The notes under the pieces are model-generated. The model saw only the letters and a program-made list of their open reading frames with translations. It made no database searches and was not told the DNA's origin. The position numbers and the translations under genes were made by a program. Below are positions 1 through 7,707 of a DNA stretch of 61,733 bases, piece by piece. The stretch's first letter is position 1. Every line of letters starts with the position of its first letter. The stretch comes from UBA7672 sp040398425 (GTDB lineage Bacteria > Pseudomonadota > Alphaproteobacteria > Caulobacterales > Hyphomonadaceae): assembly GCA_040398425.1 (NCBI GenBank), contig JBBATZ010000017.1:1-61733 (forward strand), given 5' to 3'.

Positions 1-114
1 TTAGCAGTTCTTCTGTCCTGCGGTTTTTGGCAGCAAGCGCTTGAAACTGCTCCCGAAGATTTCCGGCTTTCCGCCGATTCTGAACGCGCCGTCTTCCAAC
101 AAAATGAGGCGTAA
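1..114 (+). CDS. C-terminal end of an unknown protein (partial)
   Basis: The first frame is open from the window edge and ends at a TAA at 112-114, giving about 37 residues that finish in ERAVFQQNEA. The composition is protein-like, with acidic and amphipathic stretches and no low-complexity run. If it is real, its 5' part lies outside the window and it converges on the molybdenum hydroxylase operon. The minus strand is also open here, so the assignment is uncertain. I do not recognise the family. Confidence 0.35.
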   Translation, partial: LAVLLSCGFWQQALETAPEDFRLSADSERAVFQQNEA

Positions 115-139
115 CTCTCCCGGCGAATGCGAGGAGCAC

Positions 140-179
140 GGTCCCGGTGAGAGCGGCGGTGGCCGCTTCCGCCGGGACC
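140..179. terminator. Hairpin between convergent genes, possible bidirectional terminator
   Basis: The arms GGTCCCGG (140-147) and CCGGGACC (172-179) are perfectly complementary. They enclose a second GC-rich pairing near CGGCGG at 154-159. There is no T-run on either side, so this could be a Rho-assisted or simply structural element. It sits between a gene ending at 114 (+) and one ending at 223 (-). Confidence 0.4.
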
Positions 180-222
180 GATCCCGGCGGCGTGTGATCA
201 GGCGCTCGGAGGGAGGCGCAGA

Positions 223-2490
223 TCAGGTCATCGCCGCCTTCACGGCCGCGGCCGTGATCGGAATGTGCCGCAGGCGCGCGCCCACCGCATTGAAGATCGC
301 GTTGCCGATGGCGGGACCGACCACTGTGGTCGCGGGCTCGCCGAGGCCGACGGGGGCTTCGGTGCTCGGCACGAAGCTGATGTCGAGGTCGGGGACATCG
401 GCGAGACGGAGCGGGGTGTAGGCGTTGAGGTTCAGCGCCTTCACATTGCCGCTCTCGAACTCGGTGCCTTCGTGCAGGGCAAGCGAGAGGCCCCAGAGGG
501 ACGCGCCCTGCATCTGCGCGAGCGCGCCATCGGGATCGACGATGGTGCCGGCGTCGGCAACGAGCGTCAGTTTCTCGACCTTCACATTGCCGGTGGCCTT
601 GTCGACCGTCACGCGCGCGACGCAGGCGACCCAGGTGGGCATGTCGCGTTCCTGGCCGAAGGACGTGGCGAGGCCGAGGCCTGTGCCGGCGGGAAGTGTC
701 TGGCCCCAGCCGGCTTTCTCGGCCGCGAGCTTGACGACGTTGGCCTGACGCGATGCGCCGCCGACGGCGTTGGGGGCCGAGCCGGCGTTTGCGCCTTCAG
801 CCTTGAGCAGGTTGATGCGGAACTGCACGGGATCGATCTTCGCTTTGTGGGCGGCCTCGTCCATGAAGCTCTCAAGGGCCCAGTTGGTGAAGCCCGGTCC
901 GACCGAGCGGAGCCAGCCGGGTCGGAAGGTGGCGTTGGCGAGATCGTTGGAGATGGCGCGGACCTTGTGGGCGCCGACCGAGTACCAGTGGTTGGCGCCG
1001 CTGATGGCGAACGGGTCGAAGGGCACGTCCTTCTCGCCTTTCGGCATGAAGAAAGGTGCCATCACTTCGGTGGGCCAGCCCGCTGCGACGTGCTGCTCCA
1101 TGGCGATGGGGTTGTTGTCCTTGTCGAAGCCCATCTTCAGCTTCTGCACCGAGGGCGAGCGGACCGAGTCAAACTTGGAGTCCGCTTCCCGATCGAGGAC
1201 CATCTTCACCGGCTTGCCGACCGCTTTGGCGGCGAGCGCTGCGCCGACCGCGTAGTCGCCATTGAGACGCCGGCCGAAGCCGCCGCCGAGGCGATAGGTC
1301 TTCATGACGATGTCGGTCTCGGGCACTTCGAGGGCTTTTGCCAGCCAGGGGAGAACAAGGCTCTGCCACTGGTTGCCGGTGTGGATCTCCCACTTGCCGT
1401 CCTTCTCCAGCGCGAGCGCGTTGACGGGCTCCATGGGGAAGTGGAGGGCCGTCGCGGTGGTGTATTCCGCCTCGATCGTGGATTTCGCGGAGCGGAAGGC
1501 AGCGGCCGTATCCGTGTTGCCGGTGGGCAGGACGGAGCCTTTTTTCGGATCGGCGATCAGCTTGCGGCTGTGATCCTGGATGTCCTTTTCGGAAACATTG
1601 GTTGTCGGCGCTTGCTGGTATTCGAGCGTGATCGCCTTGGCGGCTTTCTTCGCGGCATACCAGCTGTCGGCGATGACGACGGCCCAGCCGGGGACTGTGT
1701 TCGACGGATCCTTCAAGACGACGGTCTGGAGGTAGCCTTTGATCTCCTTCGCGGGCGCATCCATTAAATAGTTGACCTGGCCGCCATTCCGCGTCGGCGG
1801 GATGATCGGGTAGCCGTAGACCATGCCGTCGACTTTTGCGTCGATGCCGTAGACAGCGGCGCCGGTGGTCTTCTCGACGACGTCGAGCGAGGTGACGGGC
1901 TTGCCGATGAGCTTGCGCTGGTCGGCGGGCTTGAAGGTGATCTTGGCGAGCTCTTCAGGCGTGTAGGTTTTCGTGAGACCGCCGCGGCGGACGATTTCCT
2001 TGAAGGAAATCTTCTTGTCGCCCGAGACGATCTCACTGTTGGCGGCGGAGCATGTGGCGGGGTCGACGCCAAGCGCTTTTGCCCCAGCCTCGATCATGGC
2101 TGCGCGGCCGGCAGCGCCAGCCTGGCTGTAGAGCGGATAGGTCTGCCAGACGGACCATGAGCCGCCGGTGACCATGAGGCCCCACTTCGGATCCGAGTCG
2201 ACGTGGTTGATGCGGACATCTTCCCACTTCGCTTCGAGTTCGTCCGCGAGGATGCGCGCGAGCGACGTGCCCACGTGCTGGCCCATCTCGGCGCGGATGA
2301 TGTTCACGGTGATGATGCCGGCATTGTCGATCGCGTACCATTGCGTCGGCTCGTAGGCCGGAGCGGTGCTCGCGGTTTCCGTCTGGCTGCAGGCGGTGAG
2401 GAAGGAGAAGGCGACGCCGGCGCCGGCTGTCGCGACGAGGAAGCCGCGGCGGGAGAGAGCAGGGGCTTCGATGCTTTCACGGAGTTTCAT
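223..2490 (-). CDS. Molybdopterin-binding subunit of a xanthine dehydrogenase-family hydroxylase (IorB-like)
   Basis: Large catalytic subunit of a two-subunit molybdenum hydroxylase, close to isoquinoline 1-oxidoreductase beta subunits and membrane aldehyde dehydrogenases. It has 755 residues. The N-terminus is a twin-arginine signal (SRRGFLVA, residues 13-20) followed by a hydrophobic stretch and Cys34 in a lipobox-like LTAC, so the enzyme is probably exported folded and may be lipid-anchored. The molybdopterin loop GGGFGRR is at 402-408. The conserved catalytic glutamate of the family lies in GLGEPA (Glu718). The 2Fe-2S subunit is four bases upstream in the same operon. No FAD subunit is present, as expected for enzymes that pass electrons to a cytochrome. 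The substrate cannot be read from sequence; an N-heterocycle or aldehyde is likely. Confidence 0.9.
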   Translation of the reverse strand: MKLRESIEAPALSRRGFLVATAGAGVAFSFLTACSQTETASTAPAYEPTQWYAIDNAGIITVNIIRAEMGQHVGTSLARILADELEAKWEDVRINHVDSDPKWGLMVTGGSWSVWQTYPLYSQAGAAGRAAMIEAGAKALGVDPATCSAANSEIVSGDKKISFKEIVRRGGLTKTYTPEELAKITFKPADQRKLIGKPVTSLDVVEKTTGAAVYGIDAKVDGMVYGYPIIPPTRNGGQVNYLMDAPAKEIKGYLQTVVLKDPSNTVPGWAVVIADSWYAAKKAAKAITLEYQQAPTTNVSEKDIQDHSRKLIADPKKGSVLPTGNTDTAAAFRSAKSTIEAEYTTATALHFPMEPVNALALEKDGKWEIHTGNQWQSLVLPWLAKALEVPETDIVMKTYRLGGGFGRRLNGDYAVGAALAAKAVGKPVKMVLDREADSKFDSVRSPSVQKLKMGFDKDNNPIAMEQHVAAGWPTEVMAPFFMPKGEKDVPFDPFAISGANHWYSVGAHKVRAISNDLANATFRPGWLRSVGPGFTNWALESFMDEAAHKAKIDPVQFRINLLKAEGANAGSAPNAVGGASRQANVVKLAAEKAGWGQTLPAGTGLGLATSFGQERDMPTWVACVARVTVDKATGNVKVEKLTLVADAGTIVDPDGALAQMQGASLWGLSLALHEGTEFESGNVKALNLNAYTPLRLADVPDLDISFVPSTEAPVGLGEPATTVVGPAIGNAIFNAVGARLRHIPITAAAVKAAMT

Positions 2491-2494
2491 GTGA

Positions 2495-2956
2495 TCAGCC
2501 TGCCTTCATTGCGTTGGCGGCCTGACGGACAGCGGCGCGGATGCGCGTGTAGGTCATGCAGCGGCAGAGATTGCCCGTCATCTGCGCGTCGATGTCGGCG
2601 TCGGAGATGCTGGGATTGTCCTTGAGGACGGCGGCGGCCTGCATGATCTGGCCGGACTGGCAGTAGCCGCATTGCGGGACTTGCAGGTCCTGCCAGGCTT
2701 TCTGGACCGGATGCTGGCCCTTGGGGTCGAGGCCTTCGATGGTGACGATCTCGGCGCCTTCAACGGCGCTGAGCGGGGTGACGCAGGAGCGGGCCGCCTT
2801 GCCGCCGATGTGGACGGTGCAGGCGCCGCACATGCCGATGCCGCAGCCGAACTTGGTGCCGGTCAGCCCGGCCTCGTCACGAATGATCCAGAGGAGGGGG
2901 GTGTCGGCTTCCGCCTCCACCGTCATCTTCTTTCCGTTGAGTGTGAAGCTCGTCAT
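2495..2956 (-). CDS. 2Fe-2S subunit of the molybdenum hydroxylase (IorA-like)
   Basis: Electron-transfer subunit of 153 residues carrying two [2Fe-2S] clusters. The plant-type ferredoxin cluster uses Cys38, Cys43, Cys46 and Cys58 (GCGIGMCGAC). The second, alpha-helical cluster uses Cys96, Cys99, Cys131 and Cys133 (CGYCQSG and LCRC). The length is typical of the small subunits of xanthine dehydrogenase-family enzymes. It is the first gene of a two-gene operon with the molybdopterin subunit. It has no signal peptide of its own, which fits co-export with the Tat-bearing partner. The electron acceptor is probably a c-type cytochrome. Confidence 0.92.
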   Translation of the reverse strand: MTSFTLNGKKMTVEAEADTPLLWIIRDEAGLTGTKFGCGIGMCGACTVHIGGKAARSCVTPLSAVEGAEIVTIEGLDPKGQHPVQKAWQDLQVPQCGYCQSGQIMQAAAVLKDNPSISDADIDAQMTGNLCRCMTYTRIRAAVRQAANAMKAG

Positions 2957-3174
2957 GCCGACCCCTCCGAGCGATGCAGCGTAGAGCCATCTTTGCCGGT
3001 TGTTGCACCCTGTCCAGCGGTCGAAATGCGAGAACTTGTCTCAAAAAACCAACGGTTTCCGCAAAATACGCAACGGTATGAAGGGGCTGGCCTCACCGTT
3101 ATGTTTTGAGGCGGGCAGCGGATTTTTTTCAGTGCCTACGATGACTGGCCGACGAGCCGTGGGATCGAGTCGCA

Positions 3175-3215
3175 AGAAAGAAGAAGTCGCTGTCTGCAGG
3201 AGCAAACAGCGACTT
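3175..3215 (-). terminator. Rho-independent terminator of the cytochrome c gene
   Basis: Read on the minus strand, the stem AAGTCGCTGT/ACAGCGACTT (arms at 3184-3193 and 3206-3215) is followed by a T-rich run ending near 3175. It lies 21 bases past the cytochrome stop codon and separates that gene from the molybdenum hydroxylase operon downstream. Confidence 0.85.
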
Positions 3216-3236
3216 CATTCAATCGGTTACTATTGA

Positions 3237-3971
3237 TCAGTGCGGCGCGGGCGTCGCCGGCGTCGCCGGCGTTGCGGGTGCGCCCGGGGCGGGGGCCGGA
3301 GTTGCGCCCGGTGCGGCTGGCGCTGCGCCTTCAGCCGGCGGCGTTGCTGCGCCTTCGGCGGGGGGGACTGCGCCTTCAGCCAGAGCCGGCGCGGACGCCG
3401 GCAGCGGGGCGGGGATCGGGAAGCTCTCGCTGCCGTTCGAACGCAGGAAGGCGATCAGGTTGATGCGGTCTTCCTGGCCGGTCATGCGGCTGTTGATGCC
3501 GGCGAAGTTCATCAGCGTGCCGGAGGCATAGCCTTTCGGGCGCTCAAGGAAGCGATCGAGATGGTCGTAATCCCACACCGAACCGTCGGCGCCTTTTTCG
3601 GTGAGCGAACCGGCGCCTGCAGAATACTTAAAGCCCTCGTGCGACGCGATCTTGCGGCCGAGAACCCCGTACAGGTTCGGGCCTTGCAGGTTCGGTCCGC
3701 CAGAATCGAAGTTGTGGCATTGCAGGCATTTCTTGTGCTGCTCTTCGCCCTTGGCGATGTCAGCGGAGGCCAGCAGCAGGCCGTAGTCGCGTGGCCCTTC
3801 CACGGGCGCGTCTGTCGCGGGGCCCGCAGCGGCGGCAACTTCGACGAAATAGCCCGGCTTTTCATGTTCGGTATGCTTGAACAGGGCGTGCGAGGCCTCA
3901 TTGAGGCCGATCAGCGCGAGGCCGGTTCCAAGGACGCAAAACGCGATCTTGTTGAAGCCCAGATCACTCAT
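3237..3971 (-). CDS. Membrane-anchored class I cytochrome c (CycM-like) with Ala/Pro tail
   Basis: Monoheme electron carrier of 244 residues. An uncleaved N-terminal hydrophobic helix (about residues 8-25) anchors it. The heme motif KCLQCH gives Cys82, Cys85 and His86, and the sixth ligand is probably Met154 in GTLMNF. This layout matches the membrane-bound CycM/c552 group, which carries electrons from the bc1 complex to terminal oxidases. The last 50 or so residues are an unusual run of Ala, Pro, Glu and Gly with short PAEGA-type repeats, likely a flexible periplasmic tail. The gene faces the same way as the molybdenum hydroxylase operon just downstream but has its own terminator, so a role as acceptor for that enzyme is only a suggestion. 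Confidence 0.9.
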   Translation of the reverse strand: MSDLGFNKIAFCVLGTGLALIGLNEASHALFKHTEHEKPGYFVEVAAAAGPATDAPVEGPRDYGLLLASADIAKGEEQHKKCLQCHNFDSGGPNLQGPNLYGVLGRKIASHEGFKYSAGAGSLTEKGADGSVWDYDHLDRFLERPKGYASGTLMNFAGINSRMTGQEDRINLIAFLRSNGSESFPIPAPLPASAPALAEGAVPPAEGAATPPAEGAAPAAPGATPAPAPGAPATPATPATPAPH

Positions 3972-4171
3972 GGCTCGGTCCTGCTCCAGTCAAAAAAGCG
4001 TGCAAAAACGGCTCTATTCGTAACCGCGGGCACTTCCCTTTCTTGCATTTCAGCGGGCAGGCGGCAACCGCGATGGGCCCGGCGAAATGACGCACAGCGG
4101 GCAGGCGCCGCTCTCACCTAACCCCCTATTTCTGTTGCCGAGTTCGGGTCGGGCGGGGCATAGAGGCGGCC

Positions 4172-5023
4172 ATGAACAAGATCGCTTTTCAGGGGGAGTT
4201 GGGCGCCAACTCCCATATCGCCTGCCGCGACGTCCATCCGGACTTCGAGCCACTGCCGTGCCCGACTTTCGAGGATGTGTTCCAGGCGGCCGCGACGGGC
4301 GAGGCCCAACTCGCCATGATCCCTGTGGAGAACTCGATCGCGGGGCGGGTGGCGGACATCCACCACCTGCTGCCGACCTCGCCGCTGCAGATCATCGCCG
4401 AGCATTTCATGCCGATCCGGTTCCAGCTGATGGGACTGCCGGGGGCGAAGCTGGCGGACATCAAGGGCGCTCACAGCCACATCATGGGTCTGGGGCAGTG
4501 CCGGAACTTCCTGCGGACGCGCGGGATCGTTGCGAAGACCAGTTCGGATACGGCGGGGGCTGCACGCGAAGTGCGCGATCTTGGCGATCCGACGCAGGCA
4601 GCCATCGCTCCGCGTCTGGCGGCGGAGGTCTATGGCCTGGAAATCCTCGCGGAGAATATCGAGGACCACGCGCACAATACGACGCGCTTCGTGATCATGA
4701 GCCGTGATGCGTCTGTTCCGGACAAGACCGAAGGTGCCACCTGGGTCACGGCGTTTGTCTTTCGCGTGCGCAATGTTCCTTCAGCGCTGTACAAGGCGAT
4801 GGGTGGTTTCGCGACCAACGGCGTCAACATGACGAAGCTGGAGAGTTACCAGATCGGCGGATCGTTTTCTGCGACGCAGTTCTATGCCGAGGTCGAGGGC
4901 CATCCGGACGACGTGAACCTGCAGCGAGCGCTTGAGGAACTCGGCTTCTTCTCGACGCAGGTTCGGCATCTGGGCGTCTTTGCCGCGCATCCCTTCCGGT
5001 CGCGCGCGAACGCGGTGGGCTGA
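4172..5023 (+). CDS. pheA: Prephenate dehydratase
   Basis: Converts prephenate to phenylpyruvate, the committed step to phenylalanine, in the cytoplasm. The protein has 283 residues and is the monofunctional form, with no chorismate mutase domain. The periplasmic-binding-like catalytic domain spans about residues 1-180. It holds the N-terminal IAFQGELGANSH signature and the catalytic TRF motif at 171-173. A C-terminal ACT domain (about 192-270) carries LESYQ at 223-227 where other members have the phenylalanine-sensing ESRP motif, so feedback inhibition may be altered. The gene is divergent from the cytochrome c gene across a 200-base promoter region. Chorismate mutase must be supplied elsewhere. 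Confidence 0.95.
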   Translation: MNKIAFQGELGANSHIACRDVHPDFEPLPCPTFEDVFQAAATGEAQLAMIPVENSIAGRVADIHHLLPTSPLQIIAEHFMPIRFQLMGLPGAKLADIKGAHSHIMGLGQCRNFLRTRGIVAKTSSDTAGAAREVRDLGDPTQAAIAPRLAAEVYGLEILAENIEDHAHNTTRFVIMSRDASVPDKTEGATWVTAFVFRVRNVPSALYKAMGGFATNGVNMTKLESYQIGGSFSATQFYAEVEGHPDDVNLQRALEELGFFSTQVRHLGVFAAHPFRSRANAVG

Positions 5024-5041
5024 GCGGCGCCGGCGCGCTGC

Positions 5042-5070
5042 GTCTCAGGAAAGTTGTAACCGCCTGAGAC
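5042..5070 (+). terminator. Hairpin after pheA
   Basis: Perfect arms GTCTCAGG (5042-5049) and CCTGAGAC (5063-5070) lie 19 bases beyond the pheA stop codon. There is no T-run after the stem, so it may act as an RNA 3'-end stabiliser or a Rho-assisted terminator. Confidence 0.45.
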
Positions 5071-5477
5071 ACGCCGCGAGCCGGCCATGTCTCGAACACA
5101 ATTGCGCAGTGTTGTTCGCTCGCCGTTTGACGTCATGGGGCCGTCTCAAGGCAATTCCAGCCCTGTTGCGCGGCTGGATTTCGATTGTGCAGTATACGGA
5201 CTGTATTCGCGTGTCTGGCGTATGCGCCGACATCTTGCGGCCTCATACCCTAGGAAAATTTGCGCTGGATTTACTGGGTGTTGCTCTTCAGTCACCCGAC
5301 GAAGATTAAACCGCATCTACTGAGGAACTGGTTTGAGTCGTACCTATTTAGTCAGGCATATCGACCCGTGCTGGGTGGATAGTAGGTCGCGGCGATCGCT
5401 TCATGGCGGGACACGGGACCGGTTCTAACAACCTGAGCGGGTATGACTGTCGGGATCACGCAATCCCTTCGGAACCC

Positions 5478-5497
5478 GCTCCAGATACAACTGGAGT
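5478..5497 (+). promoter_or_regulatory. Leader hairpin hiding the ribosome binding site
   Basis: CTCCAG (5479-5484) and CTGGAG (5491-5496) form a perfect six-pair stem with a six-base loop, extended by one G-U pair. The 3' arm contains the GGAG ribosome site (5493-5496), eight bases before the ATG at 5505. Folding would block translation. A thermometer, protein-controlled or small-RNA-controlled switch is possible. The following TTTT also makes a weak terminator-like reading possible. Confidence 0.5.
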
Positions 5498-5504
5498 TTT
5501 CCCC

Positions 5505-5990
5505 ATGAAACTGAAACTTGCTCTCGCAGCCGCTTCGATGCTGGTTGCTCCCGCCTTCATGACCGCGCAAGCGCAAGCGCAAACGTCTGGCGTCTACGTC
5601 TCCGGCGGTTACTCGCAGATCGATGGCGACGGCGGCGCTGATCTTGGCGCAGTGACTGCGCGCGTTGGCGTCAACCTGACGCCGAACTTCGCCATCGAAG
5701 GCGAAGGCTCGGTCGGCGTCAAAGGCGATAGCGGCACCGATCTCGACAGCGAACTCGGCGCGTTCGTCGTCGCCAAGCTGCCGATCAGCCCGTCGTTCGA
5801 CGTGTTTGCGCGCGTCGGCGCCTCGCGCATCGAAACCTCGCCGGGTGGCGATGAAAGCGGCATCGCCTATGGCGCTGGCGGTACGTTCGACCTGACGCCG
5901 GTCGACGGCATTCGTCTCGACTGGACCCGTCACGACTACGACGTGGGCAATGCCGACGCCTACTCGCTGTCCTACGTTCGCTCGTTCTAA
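5505..5990 (+). CDS. Small outer-membrane beta-barrel protein
   Basis: A 161-residue exported protein. The start at 5505 gives a classic signal peptide that ends in an Ala/Gln-rich stretch, with likely cleavage after about residue 25 (AQAQA). Upstream in-frame starts would put extra sequence before the signal. The mature part alternates polar and hydrophobic residues in strands (for example VYVSGGYSQI and GAFVVAKLPI) with Gly/Asp-rich turns. It ends in YVRSF, the terminal aromatic signal used by the BAM machine. It resembles the eight-stranded OmpX/OmpA-type barrels. The role is unknown, but surface adhesion or stress protection is typical. A strong terminator follows, and a hairpin covers the ribosome site. 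Confidence 0.85.
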   Translation: MKLKLALAAASMLVAPAFMTAQAQAQTSGVYVSGGYSQIDGDGGADLGAVTARVGVNLTPNFAIEGEGSVGVKGDSGTDLDSELGAFVVAKLPISPSFDVFARVGASRIETSPGGDESGIAYGAGGTFDLTPVDGIRLDWTRHDYDVGNADAYSLSYVRSF

Positions 5991-6027
5991 CGATCCAGCG
6001 CTTACCAAAGCGCCGGTCTGACAGGAG

Positions 6028-6062
6028 ACACCCCGCGATTGCTTCGCGGGGTGTTTTCATTT
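6028..6062 (+). terminator. Strong Rho-independent terminator
   Basis: A ten-pair stem ACACCCCGCG (6028-6037) / CGCGGGGTGT (6045-6054) is followed directly by TTTTCATTTT. It ends the barrel-protein transcript and insulates the GNAT gene. Confidence 0.92.
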
Positions 6063-6097
6063 TCGGGGTTGTGCAAGGATTGCTGCGAGAGGACCTC

Positions 6098-6727
6098 ATG
6101 CCCGAGATTCGCATCAGCCAGCTTGAACCAGACGACGCCGCAGGGCTCGACCATGTCTATGCGCTGTATCGCGAGGCGATCCTGCGCACCGAGCAGCGAC
6201 CGGAAGCCGAGTTCAGGGCGCTGATCCAGCGACCGGATTACCGTTTCGTGGTCGCAAGGCTGGACGAGGCGATCATCGGTTTCGCTGTGTCGTGGGTGCC
6301 GGAGCAGGGCGATTTCTGGTTGTTCGAATACGCAGCCGTGACGCCTGAGGCCCGGGGCAACAAGATCGGCTCTCACCTGCTGCTGGCGAGCCGGCAGCTG
6401 ATCGGCATCGAACGTACGGCGCTGATCGAGGTGGACGCCAATACGGGTTCGGAAGAGCAGGCGAAGCGGCTAGAATTCTACAAGCGATTGGGTTGCCGAC
6501 AGATCAACGGGCTTGACTACCTGCTACCGCTGGAGGCGTTCGGCCGACCGCCGCCGATGCTGTTGCTGGCGATGATTCACCCCGATGTGCGCAGCGTGCC
6601 GGTGATGATCCTGGAGGAATGGCTGCGCCGCATCTATGCTGAAGCTTATGGCAAGGGTCTCGACGATCCGCGGCTGGCGAAGATGATCGATCCGCTGCCG
6701 GATGAAGTACCACTGTTTGTACTTTAG
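6098..6727 (+). CDS. GNAT-family N-acetyltransferase
   Basis: Cytoplasmic acyl-CoA-dependent acetyltransferase of 209 residues. The ATG at 6098 is preferred over the GTG at 6071 because GAGAGGA lies just before it. The GNAT core is seen in the strand FRFVVARLDEAIIGFAVS-like region, then FEYAAVTPEARGNKIGSHLL (about 84-103), where the R-G-N-K-I-G stretch is the acetyl-CoA pyrophosphate loop. The C-terminal 60 residues extend past the usual GNAT end and are not recognised. The substrate is unknown. The 3' end overlaps the convergent nudC gene by four bases. Confidence 0.8.
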   Translation: MPEIRISQLEPDDAAGLDHVYALYREAILRTEQRPEAEFRALIQRPDYRFVVARLDEAIIGFAVSWVPEQGDFWLFEYAAVTPEARGNKIGSHLLLASRQLIGIERTALIEVDANTGSEEQAKRLEFYKRLGCRQINGLDYLLPLEAFGRPPPMLLLAMIHPDVRSVPVMILEEWLRRIYAEAYGKGLDDPRLAKMIDPLPDEVPLFVL

Positions 6728-7707
6728 CCGCGATCCAGCCACGCCTTGATGACGTGATGGGCGATGGCGAAGCGGGGCGGGGCGAAGGCTTCGGGATGCG
6801 TGCCGGCCATCAATGCTGCGGTCTCTTCACGCGTGAACCAGCGCGCGGTTTCAAGCTCTGAGGTATCGACCGTGATGTCCTCGCCATCGGCCTCAAGGAT
6901 AAGGCCGACCATCAGCGATGATGGGAAGGGCCAGGGCTGGCAGAAGAGATAGTCGGCGCTGGTTGTGCAACGGACGCCTGCTTCTTCAAGGATCTCGCGG
7001 GCGGCGGCCTGCTCCAGCGTTTCGCCGGGCTCGACGAAGCCGGCGAGGCAGGACCAGAAGCCCTTGGGCCACGCCGCCTGTCGGCCGAGCAGGCATTTGT
7101 CGCCGCGTACGGCAAGCATGATGGCGACGGGATCAGTGCGCGGGAAATGATCGCGGCCGCAATCGCCGCACTTCCGCTTCCAGCCGGCTTCCTGAACCGT
7201 CGTGCGATCGCCGCAGTTGGCGCAGAACCCATGAGCCCTGTGCCATTCGAACAAGGCGCGCGCAGTCGCGGCGGCTCCGCCTTCGAACGGCGAGAAGGCC
7301 GAGGCCGCCGCACGAAAATCCTGAAACACGCCGAGGCCGGCGATGGGGGATGCGTCGAGGCTGAAGCTGGCCGGGAGGTCGAGCGCGAAGACGGGCGAGC
7401 CCTTTTCGTTTTCGCCGAGGAAAAGCCGCGTGGCTTTCGGGCTGAGCATACCGGCCTGCGCGCCCAGCCAGAGGAGGGGGCGCATCGGACCGGCCGCGGC
7501 GCCTATCCGTGCGGGCGGCGCCGGCGGCGCTGAGCCTTCGACCAACGGTGATCCCTCGCGCATCAGCAGGATCTGCACCGTGTCGGAAGCGAAGGCGGCG
7601 TCGAGCCAGGCCGTGTCGCGGCGATGGTGCGCCGCGCGGTCGAGACCGTGGGGTACAAGCGGGATTTCAGCGGCGGCTTTGGAGAGCGGTTCGGACCGGG
7701 TGGGCAA
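6724..7707 (-). CDS. nudC: NADH pyrophosphatase (NAD+ diphosphatase), NudC
   Basis: Hydrolyses NAD(H) to NMN(H) and AMP, and in studied species also removes NAD caps from RNA. It has 327 residues. A zinc ribbon uses Cys162, Cys165, Cys180 and Cys183. The Nudix box runs from Gly223 to about 245 (GFVEPGETLEQ then REILEEAG). The NudC-specific CQPWPFPSS motif follows at about 256-264 (SQPWPFPxS in most members). Translation starts at a TTG placed immediately after the TAG of the TIR gene, with AGGAAG six bases upstream inside that gene's end. The two are therefore co-transcribed and probably translationally coupled, which suggests shared control of NAD levels. Confidence 0.95.
   Translation of the reverse strand: MPTRSEPLSKAAAEIPLVPHGLDRAAHHRRDTAWLDAAFASDTVQILLMREGSPLVEGSAPPAPPARIGAAAGPMRPLLWLGAQAGMLSPKATRLFLGENEKGSPVFALDLPASFSLDASPIAGLGVFQDFRAAASAFSPFEGGAAATARALFEWHRAHGFCANCGDRTTVQEAGWKRKCGDCGRDHFPRTDPVAIMLAVRGDKCLLGRQAAWPKGFWSCLAGFVEPGETLEQAAAREILEEAGVRCTTSADYLFCQPWPFPSSLMVGLILEADGEDITVDTSELETARWFTREETAALMAGTHPEAFAPPRFAIAHHVIKAWLDRG

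Larger units (their letters stand above)
5024..5504. other. Long intergenic region before the barrel protein
   Basis: I see no convincing gene in these 481 bases: all frames are short and lack ribosome sites. It holds a hairpin just after pheA and a long leader that becomes AT-richer around 5250-5345. It also has a small GGGAT/ATCCC hairpin (5452-5467) and a hairpin over the next gene's ribosome site. A leader this long suggests regulated expression of the outer-membrane protein or an unrecognised small RNA. Confidence 0.5.

Noticed and set aside
265..1767. A 500-codon open frame on the plus strand
   Set aside because: It is antisense to the molybdopterin subunit, has Gly/Val/Asp/Arg-rich composition typical of the complement of a high-GC gene, and no recognisable fold.
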